Assembly: GCA_009746045.1 (NCBI GenBank)
Contig: RPFO01000022.1
Coordinates: 624,036-688,035, forward strand
Length of the DNA stretch: 64,000 nt
Direction: 5' to 3'
From: Mesostigma viride
Taxonomy: Eukaryota > Streptophyta > Mesostigmatophyceae > Mesostigmatales > Mesostigmataceae
The notes under the pieces are model-generated. The model saw only the letters and a list, made by a program, of their open reading frames with translations. It did not search any database and was not told the origin of the DNA. Each line of letters begins with the position of its first letter. Positions within the stretch are counted from its first letter, which is position 1. Positions 31,223 through 39,487 of the stretch are shown here, piece by piece. A program made the translations under genes and the position numbers.

Positions 31223-31839
31223 AGTTGTGAGGGTAAGAATGCCACGAATTCCGCCATGGTTCTTGCAGGAAGTTGCCTTTATTAACAATCAGGAAACACA
31301 GACGTAAGTCACGTCACTTCCAAGACTGCACGCAGCACAGACGACAGGGTCGCAGTGCCAAGAGAACGTGCACGCAAGAACTAGCGTCCCGGTGTGACCA
31401 AGTCACTCATATAGCTTACTAGGGACGCGTCCAAGTATTCAGCTGCACTGTCACAGCTGAACTGTCAATCAATTGATTACACAGACTCTGGCACGCCTTT
31501 GGCGCGCAGATCTATCAATTGTCCATACGGCTAGTCCTGTGGACCTATCCGTACACTAGTCAGCATCAATTGTCTCATAGGTCCTGGCGCGCTACAGTGC
31601 GCCTACCTATCAATTGACCATCAAGTCCTGTACAAGTCCTGTCAACGTCCTGCGGACTATCAAAGTGACACTTGTACATCCTGTGTCCGTACGCGCCCAC
31701 AGTGGCGCGCCGGGTACTGTCGGCACAGCCTAGGAAACGTCATAACTTTTACGTTCCTTAACCAAATGAGGCGTTCAAGGTGCCGTTGGAAAGAGCGTAA
31801 CAATCTCTATCCATCTAACGTAAATCCTTTACGTTAACT
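31223..31839 (-). repeat. 3' LTR of the Copia-like element
   Basis: 617 bp, matching 38,431-39,047. It contains AATAAAGG on the sense strand, a possible polyadenylation signal, and the inverted pair CGTAAA/TTTACG near its sense start. Confidence 0.92.
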
Positions 31840-32787
31840 CCAATCCCTTCTTTTCTTTAGGGTCACATCCCCTGCCAGGGACCCTTGAAGTAGCTTGAAA
31901 TGTCCTTCACTCCAGCTTGAAGCTTGAACAGATGTCTTTAATGGCCAATGCCATTCCCCCAGCCCTTTCTTTTAAGGAACTGGAAAAGAAACAGATCTGC
32001 CACAGGGAAAACCATTTCATGAGAAATGGAGAAAACCTATGGAAGTGGCATTACAGAGTACCACCAGATATTAGAAGCACACAAAATTAAATACATACAG
32101 GTTAATTCTATGAGGTCTTCTCCAGGAATTAATCCCATCACCTCGGTAGAGCCTCCAGTACAATGACCTTCTGGCGGTGAGTTACATTAATCCCAGATAC
32201 TAATCCCATAAAACCCAGTACATATTCAATATAAGTACAATAAATCCATGACAATTAAAATACCACTTGACAAAGTAAGGCGTATTACAATAGTTTGCCT
32301 GTCATTCTCTCAACAGGGGTCTATTGGCGCCCGTCTTACGGCGCCCGTCTACTTGCCAGATGGTAAACTGCCACAGCAAACAAATGACAAAATGAAACAC
32401 ATAGGCAACAATTAAATCCTGCCCTGGGGAACTAGGGAAGTCTGAACAGGCAAACACCTGAACAGGCCAGCTTGTAGAAACATAATACCAGGGAATCGAA
32501 CCCCGCCCTATAAACCCCAGAATAAAGGTTCCCAGACCATTGTGAGAAGTATGTACAAATATACATTTCTTTTAAAATAGAATACATGGTCTGTAATGGA
32601 CCTGTCAACCTTGTGTAGTCAACAGCATGAACCCCAGCCAAAACCTGGCTGTATCCTGATTAAAATCAGAGTGAGTGTACCATGGTCCATGAGCCTTAGT
32701 ACAGACTAAAATACAGGTATTATGCCAGTCACAATGCTGACACTACCACACAATCTGCTCTCCAATGCCCTATAACCATGCACCAGC

Positions 32788-35700
32788 TTAGACAGCTTGC
32801 TGAGATGGGTCCATCAGAGACTGAAGAACCTTGTATTGCACTGCTGCCTTCTGCACTAGCTTGGTCAAAGCATCAGCAGGATTGTCAACCCCAGGGATAT
32901 GCTCAATATTGGCCAAGGAGGACAACTCCTTAAGAAGGAGATAATCCAAGTCCCTACTTCTGGCCATCTGCCTGTGCACAAACTGCACCATCCCCATGGA
33001 GTCTGTTTTTAGAAGAGTGGTAACCTGAAGTGGCCAAGGAGTGTTAGAAGTCATCTGATGAAGCAACTCCTTCAGATAAAGGCTTGTGTGAATGCCTTCA
33101 CAAATAGCCCTGCATTCTGCCACATCACTGCTGACAGCCACCCGTTTGTGCAGGCGACTAAACCAGCTCACCAAACTCCCCAGGCCTTCCTGTCTGAGCA
33201 CAAAGAGCCCTGCAGCCCTGCCCCTGACCTTGGAGACCTGCCTGCTGTCCATTGAGCTATCCACATACAGCTCCATGCAAATGGGTTGTGATAAATCCAC
33301 TGCAGACAACAGAATGCCAGATGAAGCCCTGACCTGATCAGCCACCTTGGCAGACCCTAGCTCCACCAGCATGTCATCAGGCAACCTGGCTATGACCATA
33401 AGGTCTGGCCTGGAAATGCCTGCCACCCAAGCAACCATGCCCCTCACCATGGGACACAGTGCCTGTGTGATGGTTGGAGGAAGCTTGCTAATGAGGGTCT
33501 CTTGATAGTCATTGCCCCCCACCAGCAGCATACGCCACTCCCCTCCCTTCTTCACCAGTGTGGCCTCCATGCCCACAAACAGCAGAGGCTCATTCTCCAC
33601 CTGCCATTGCTCCCTACCCAGAGGAAACTTGGACTTAATGATGGTGATCAGCTCCTTAAGCCACGACGTGGGAGCTATCAGATGTAGGTCATCCCCGTGC
33701 AGCGAAGCATACACTGGCAGGCCTTCCCATTGCCCCAGAAACAGACAGGGGTCTACAGGAGAGACCTTCAAGTTGCAATGCTCCTTCAGGAAACGGTTGA
33801 GAGTCTCCCTCCAGATTATTGGACTTGACCTCAGGCCCTCCAGGCCCTTGAGGATTTTAAGGAACTCCGTGTGGATGTCCCTTTTCCATACAGCAGGCAC
33901 CCTAACATAGAAAGGCGTCTTGCCCTCCCACTTTTCCTGTGCCACATCTGCATCACCCTCCAGAAATGCCCTCTTGAAGTCTATCACCACTGAGCCATAG
34001 TCCAAGCCCTTGTTGAGAAGGCCTAGAAAGACACACAGCAGCAGCCTCCAAGTATCATGCAGCATGCCAGGGGTATACAACTCCTCAGCAGTGCACTCAC
34101 CAGTACCCTTGAACTCATTCAGCACTGGCCTGACATGTGGTACCTTGACCCCGTCCACCTCCTTCATCTTGATGACAAACTTGAGCTTGAGTAGACGTCG
34201 TGCAGGAGGCAGGTCATTGACAGGTTCCACGCATTTCTTGGAGATCCAGTCCTCCCCAGATTTAATCAGACCCAGTGTGACCTGGGGACACATAATGGGA
34301 GAGGACATGAGCTTCACCAGGCCTTGGTAGTTGATAGGGCTGTGTCCAGCAAGTGAGTGAGGACCAATGCCCAAACTGCTTGGATGACTAGCAGCTGGCA
34401 GTATGAGGTCATCAACCAAGGGCTCCTGCCCCTGGCACACTTGCACACGCTTAACCGTCCTGGTTACTGCACGTGATAGGTGAGTGGTCCTGAAATTAAT
34501 CAGTGGGACCTGACCAGCCCCTTCCTTAGTCAGGAGAGAGGACGTGATCACTACCCCATCCTGGCATAGGAAATTCTGCCCCAGAAGAGCAGGTCCTTGA
34601 TAGCCCTCCAAGACACAAAAAGCAGTGTCCTGTCCAAGGATAGGAATGAATACCTCACCCAGTACCTTCACGTGTACCCCGCCACTGAAGTCAGACACAA
34701 ACTGATAGCTGGGTTCAGACATGCTGTACCCTGCTGCAGCCCTGGTCCCAATAATGGAGACCTGAGAATTAGTGTCTACCTCTAAGGCAGTGTCCAGCCC
34801 CAGATTGCCATGCCACCTGAGCTTGGCTACCTTGGGCTGCTTCTTGGCCCTTTGTAGAGCCCCAATCAATCCAGCCAAACTTGTCCCCCTGGGCTTGGTT
34901 AGTGCCTTGGGCTTGACAGTTGACTCCCCAGCTGTTGACCTTGCAGCCTGTTCAACAAGTACCTCTGCAACCTGGCCAGGGCTGACAGATTCCCCTGCAA
35001 CAGATGTGGTCGTTGCGTCAGTGATGTCACCTGGGACCTGAAAATCCTGCAGATCCTGTGAGCCTTGTGCCTGACTGCCCTCATTCATCAGGTTAGGCTT
35101 GACATATGACCAACTCAGCCGGTGTACATGCTTTGGTTCGTCCTCCATGCTGACCAAGCATGCGTGGCTAGCTTCATCAACCTGGGTAACCACCCCAGGA
35201 CTCCAGCTACCACGTTTGCCATAAAGGCTAGGTTCCTTCCAAGCTAGGACCTTCTGACCCACTTGTGGCTCCAGCATCTTCCAACCCCGGTCCTTCTCCC
35301 TCAGCTTGGCAAAGGTGACATGTGCAGCATGTTTCCAGCCCTCCAGCACATGTGGTGGGCACAGGCCATGATATAGACCCATTGGGCTGACAGCAACTCC
35401 ATCATAGTAGAAGTTAACCCTGCTGTTCAGCTGCTGCTCCACGTTCCTCAGCCATGCACTCCTGACAAGTGCAGGTGCAGACAAGGGTACCCAGTCTTCA
35501 GAGATGATCAATTTCTTGACCTCCTGGATTGCCCTCTCGATAGCACCCTGCTGCCCATGAGCCTCCCTAGGTGTAACCAGCAACTCAGGAAGGGTAGGAT
35601 CACCCTTGAGATGCTGAAACTGCATGTCCACCTGGATCCTTGTGGTAGGAAACTTGGCTCTTACATTCTGCAGGGCAGCCAGCAAGTACCTGTTCTTCAT

Positions 35701-36417
35701 AGAAGGTAAATGCTCTAGCACCTTGTATTTCGTGTACCTGTCCACGCACACCAACAGTTGCATGCCCCTGATGTGTTGGATATCACACTGCAGATCACCA
35801 ATGCTCTGAGGTAGAGCTTTGGCATGTGATTTCCTGGGCTTGTTGGAGGACAACTGGCACTTACACCGTGAGGCAGCTTGCTGACACGCCTTAAGAAGGG
35901 GTGCCCTGCCCATACGGAAGGCAAAGTTGTTTGACAGAGAAGTGGCATGCCCAAACATGTTGTGGATTCGGGCACCCAACTCCTGGTACACAGAGGAAGC
36001 AGTCCCTGGCACAGTCAGGACTGTGCTGTCAGGTTGTCCAGCATCACCATGCTGACTTCCATCCTGTTCTGACTCAGAGCCTGAGTCACCCTGCTCATGC
36101 CCAACACCTGGACCGCCAGCAGGGACCACATGCATACCACCAGAGGCCTTCACACCCCTCTGTGGTTGTACATTGGTTTCTCTCAAAATGAGAGGTCCAC
36201 CCTCGTGCCCAGCACGAGGATGCATAGGGTCAGACATACTTACAGCTGCATCAGCTGTCAAGGACGTCTTCATAGGAACCTGTACCTCTCCAGGTGACCT
36301 GGGGCCACACTGAACCTGGAGATCACCCTCTTGTTGCCCAGATATAAAATCTGCATTGGAGCACCTGGCCTCCCCCTTGGGTGAATTAAGGTGTGTAGGG
36401 GTTGCCTCAGACAGTCA
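32788..36417 (-). CDS. Copia-like Pol: integrase, protease, RT, RNase H (after in-frame UGA)
   Basis: In order from the 36,415-36,417 TGA: an integrase zinc site (HNMFGH ... CQQAASRCKC) and DDE core (DLQCDIQHI, then QVDMQ, then GAIERAIQEV); an integrase C-terminal part (KRGSWSPGVVTQVDE); a retropepsin-like segment (LEVDTNSQVSIIG ... ALLGQNFL); RT with VVIDFKRAFLEGD and the catalytic HGDDLHLI; and RNase H with ELYVDSSMDS, AECRAICEG, LKTDSMG and HIPGVDNPADALTK. Copia elements normally encode protease before integrase, so the order here is reversed. The first ATG is at 36,273, but the frame is open back to the TGA that ends the zinc-knuckle ORF. Pol is therefore probably made by read-through. 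Enzyme motifs all look intact. Confidence 0.85.
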
Positions 36418-36903
36418 CTGCTCCTTGTTGTCTTCTTGCTGACTGCCCTTTGAAGGCTGGCCTGCCTGGGACTTGTTGTTGTTCTTCTTGTTGTTGTTGT
36501 TATTCTTGTTGCTGCCCTGGCCCTGGGACTTCTTGAAGCTGGGACACTCCTTCTTGATGTGCCCCCACCCCTTGCACAGGTAGCATTGTATCTTGGACTT
36601 GCCCTGGCCACTGCCCCCATTGTCAGACGCGTTGCCCTGCTTGGGCTGACCACCCACCCGCCTGAACACCGACTTGGAGTGTGACCTCCTGTCAGAATCA
36701 GGTGAATGATCTCCCTTGCGCTTGTGATGGTTGCCCCTACGCCCTCCTTGGCTTCGGTCAGCCTCAGACGTCTTGGAGCCACCCTGGGTACGCCCGCCTG
36801 CCTGGGTAGCCTTCACTGCTGGCACTCCACCCTCAAACAGCTCCTCTGCCTCGAGTGCTTGATTATGACCTTGTAGGCCTTCAGGGTAGAGTGTGGGGCA
36901 CAC
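36415..36903 (-). CDS. Copia-like Gag C-terminal part with CCHC zinc knuckle
   Basis: It contains CYLCKGWGHIKKEC, a CX2CX4HX4C nucleocapsid knuckle, followed by Lys/Gln/Asn-rich low complexity. It is offset by one base from the upstream gag frame (overlap 36,813-36,903). Gag and this part either need a frameshift near 36,865 or reflect an indel. It ends with TGA at 36,415-36,417, directly in frame with pol. Confidence 0.75.
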   Translation of the reverse strand: MCPTLYPEGLQGHNQALEAEELFEGGVPAVKATQAGGRTQGGSKTSEADRSQGGRRGNHHKRKGDHSPDSDRRSHSKSVFRRVGGQPKQGNASDNGGSGQGKSKIQCYLCKGWGHIKKECPSFKKSQGQGSNKNNNNNKKNNNKSQAGQPSKGSQQEDNKEQ

Positions 36904-37526
36904 ATGACTTTTAAGGAGCCACGTGTCGCCTTATCCAGCCCAGAAACCTTGAGCCAGTTGGTTAGGGCTATGTTATCAGCGACATTAAAGCCGTGAGCCC
37001 TGCCCTCCTCAACCATCTTACAATAGTTGAGAAAGTTCTGGATCAGGTCCCCCTTGACCTCCCACCCTTGGTATTTGTCCTGCCAATGGATCCCCACTTT
37101 CTTCCTCTGATCCTCCAGCAGCTCCTTCAGCTCAGCCACGTACAGTGCCCAGGCCTTATTGGCCTTTTTGCACTCCCTGGTTAGGTCCTTAATCTGGTCA
37201 GTACACTTGCCAAAAGTGCTACTGCCTATCCAGATTTGATAGTAATTTGTACCACCGTACAAGCTAGGGAACCCTTCCAATCCCTCCACAAACTCTTCAG
37301 CCTGCTTAGGCTTGGAGTCTGAGGTTACAGGCTGCAACTGATTGACAATTAAAAGACCCTGTGTGGTAAGATCAAAGCCATGAATAGCTTGTGCATTATT
37401 ATTATTGTGAGGAAGGTTGGTAATCTCTCCGGTAAGCCCCACGTCATCTACGTGAGCGGTTCCACTACCAGCACCCCCATTATTATTCCCACTGGCTGGA
37501 CCCTTGCTACGGCGTCCCTCAGCCAT
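36813..37526 (-). CDS. Copia-like Gag, N-terminal and capsid part
   Basis: 238 codons from ATG at 37,526. After a Gly/Asn-rich head comes a helical capsid-like region (YYQIWIGSSTFGKCTDQI, WALYVAELKELLED, LIQNFLNYCKMVEEGRAHG). The frame leaves the family path at about 36,865, where the zinc-knuckle ORF takes over in another frame. The YCKMVEEGRAHGF stretch resembles FCKLREDAMAKGF in the gag of the element at 55-57.5 kb, suggesting the two are related. Confidence 0.7.
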   Translation of the reverse strand: MAEGRRSKGPASGNNNGGAGSGTAHVDDVGLTGEITNLPHNNNNAQAIHGFDLTTQGLLIVNQLQPVTSDSKPKQAEEFVEGLEGFPSLYGGTNYYQIWIGSSTFGKCTDQIKDLTRECKKANKAWALYVAELKELLEDQRKKVGIHWQDKYQGWEVKGDLIQNFLNYCKMVEEGRAHGFNVADNIALTNWLKVSGLDKATRGSLKVMCAPHSTLKAYKVIIKHSRQRSCLRVECQQ

Positions 37527-37695
37527 CCTGCACTACCAGCTATTCAAAGAACACCTTAACGAAGCAGCAGAAAATATGTACAAAATTTTTGTGTCGCCTC
37601 TGCCGCCTGCGCCGGTGTCGCTGCCGCCCCGCGAATTGCCGCCGAAATTCGACAAAAAAAATGTCGACAAGTACTGCAGAAGAAAATTAGGCCGA

Positions 37696-38403
37696 CTAGT
37701 AGTCAAGGCCCCTGAAGTCGCAGTACGTGTATACGAACTCACGATCCTCCATATCCAGCTCCGGACCTGCACCGGTATGAATTAAAACCGGCGTGCTCCC
37801 CGCCGCGTAAGTTGCGACGCGCCGACGCGCGACGAGGCGCAGAGGATGTGTAAAGATCGTCAATAATTCCCACCCCGCGGGAATCCACTCTCGCACAGAG
37901 GCGAGAAATGCCACCAGGTTAATTAAAACCTGGCGCTCGCGACTGCGTACGCCGCGAGTGAGCAGCGATAACAGCGCGAGATCCTGAAACAAATTTGTCG
38001 ACACCGCCGGCGCGCCCCCCGTGCGAAGCGATGCCCAGTTTTGCAGGTTTCTCTGGTAACCGGTGAGTGAAGAGAGGACGTTGTCCAACTCCTCAATGGC
38101 AGTCGTGACTTCGGTCACCGACCGCAAACCTCCCCGCACCTGGACCGTAAATGTCGATAAAATGTTTCGAATCTGGTCCAACAGGTTGCGGATTGCCGGC
38201 ACCAGTGCTGGCAAATCGGGGTCCTCGGGGTTATCCCCGAGCAATGCGTGAGCTGCACGCTGCTGACGATGAAGCTCGTCGAGCGAAACTGTAACTTCGT
38301 CGAGCAATTGTTGCCACGACGGCACAGTTGGTCTTGACGAAGAACCAGCCGGCGGAGCGGCTATTTCCTCATCGTCCGGAATCCGAAATTCTTCCGAATT
38401 TGG
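37696..38403 (-). CDS. Extra ORF between 5' LTR and gag, 235 aa, unknown
   Basis: ATG at 38,403 is the first ATG outside the LTR; the frame is also open back into the LTR. The product is mostly helical: an acidic, Pro/Ser-rich head, a helix-rich centre (SWQQLLDEVTVSLDELHRQ, IRNLLDQIRNILSTFTVQV, IEELDNVLSSLTGYQ), a hydrophobic stretch (LINLVAFLASVREWIPAGW), then an Arg-rich segment and an aromatic end. I recognise no family. Position upstream of gag is unusual for Copia elements. It could be an element-specific accessory gene or captured cargo, and its GC-rich, Arg/Ala-rich coding style resembles the PLV genes more than the gag-pol part. Confidence 0.6.
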   Translation of the reverse strand, partial: PNSEEFRIPDDEEIAAPPAGSSSRPTVPSWQQLLDEVTVSLDELHRQQRAAHALLGDNPEDPDLPALVPAIRNLLDQIRNILSTFTVQVRGGLRSVTEVTTAIEELDNVLSSLTGYQRNLQNWASLRTGGAPAVSTNLFQDLALLSLLTRGVRSRERQVLINLVAFLASVREWIPAGWELLTIFTHPLRLVARRRVATYAAGSTPVLIHTGAGPELDMEDREFVYTYCDFRGLDY

Positions 38404-38430
38404 CATCTTTTTGACAGAGCGTGTAATACG

Positions 38431-39047
38431 AGTTGTGAGGGTAAGAATGCCACGAATTCCGCCATGGTTCTTGCAGGAAGTTGCCTTTATTAACAATCAG
38501 GAAACACAGACGTAAGTCACGTCACTTCCAAGACTGCACGCAGCACAGACGACAGGGTCGCAGTGCCAAGAGAACGTGCACGCAAGAACTAGCGTCCCGG
38601 TGTGACCAAGTCACTCATATAGCTTACTAGGGACGCGTCCAAGTATTCAGCTGCACTGTCACAGCTGAACTGTCAATCAATTGATTACACAGACTCTGGC
38701 ACGCCTTTGGCGCGCAGATCTATCAATTGTCCATACGGCTAGTCCTGTGGACCTATCCGTACACTAGTCAGCATCAATTGTCTCATAGGTCCTGGCGCGC
38801 TACAGTGCGCCTACCTATCAATTGACCATCAAGTCCTGTACAAGTCCTGTCAACGTCCTGCGGACTATCAAAGTGACACTTGTACATCCTGTGTCCGTAC
38901 GCGCCCACAGTGGCGCGCCGGGTACTGTCGGCACAGCCTAGGAAACGTCATAACTTTTACGTTCCTTAACCAAATGAGGCGTTCAAGGTGCCGTTGGAAA
39001 GAGCGTAACAATCTCTATCCATCTAACGTAAATCCTTTACGTTAACT
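38431..39047 (-). repeat. 5' LTR of the Copia-like element
   Basis: 617 bp, no difference from 31,223-31,839 found by eye. On the sense strand it begins AGTTAACGTAAAGG and ends CCTCACAACT. The GGGGG duplication follows on the plus strand at 39,048-39,052. Confidence 0.92.
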
Positions 39048-39463
39048 GGGGGTGGCGGAGAGTCCGGCTCTGTCTCCTTGGGCTTTCGACCCCGTCTTGG
39101 TTTTGGCGTGTCGGCGGGGGTTGAGGCGACGGAATCTTCAGCGAGAAGGCGTTCAATCCGCGATTTGTTACGAGCTTCTTGCAGCTCGAGTTCGACTAGC
39201 CTTTGCCGCTGAATCTCCAATTCCTTTGCAAGGACCTTTCGTTTCGTTATCTCTGCCTCCTTTTCTTCGTTTCGTCTCTTCTCCCTCTCGGCTTTTGCGC
39301 GTTGCTGGTAAACCCTCATTTTGTCGCGAAGGGCTTTTTTCTGTTCATCATTCAGCGGTTGTCCCTTTCGAATTGTCTTGACCAGGTCAACCTGCTCTTC
39401 CCGCGTCTCGGCGAAGGTTTCGTCTTGGTAGCTCGTTGGGGTCTCTGAAGCCTCAGAGGCCAT

Positions 39464-39487
39464 GTTTATATTCTAGGTAGATAATAA
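39464..39487. promoter_or_regulatory. 24-bp divergent start between the two PLV gene arms
   Basis: Only 24 AT-rich bases (TTATATTCTAGG core) separate the start codons of the minus-strand coiled-coil gene and the plus-strand fibre-like gene. Promoters for the two arms must overlap here or extend into the coding sequences. Confidence 0.55.

Larger units (their letters stand above)
31223..39047 (-). mobile_element. Copia-like LTR retrotransposon, 7,825 bp, inserted in PLV
   Basis: Two 617-bp LTRs (31,223-31,839 and 38,431-39,047) appear identical by eye and carry AGTT...AACT ends rather than TG...CA. A 5-bp duplication GGGGG flanks it (31,218-31,222 and 39,048-39,052). Sense is minus: 5' LTR, extra ORF, gag, zinc knuckle, pol, a ~950 bp 3' untranslated part (31,840-32,787), and a purine tract just before the 3' LTR (reverse complement of 31,840-31,860). 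RT and RNase H are of the Copia (Pseudoviridae) type. Identical LTRs point to recent insertion, after the virus had integrated or in a young lineage of it. Confidence 0.9.
31106..39463 (-). pseudogene. PLV coiled-coil protein, split by a retrotransposon
   Basis: The first ~138 codons lie at 39,463-39,048 and the last ~38 at 31,222-31,106; everything between is the LTR retrotransposon. The N-part is dominated by a charged coiled coil (KKALRDKMRVYQQRAKAEREK onward) and ends in a basic KPRRGRKPKE patch and a Pro run. The C-part continues with a Pro run and AMTPYEMRMAAIRASLLASL. The insertion point lies in the Pro codons. Removing the element and one GGGGG duplication leaves the frame open, so the gene was intact before the insertion. 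Function is unknown; it starts only 24 bp from the divergent fibre gene. Confidence 0.8.
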
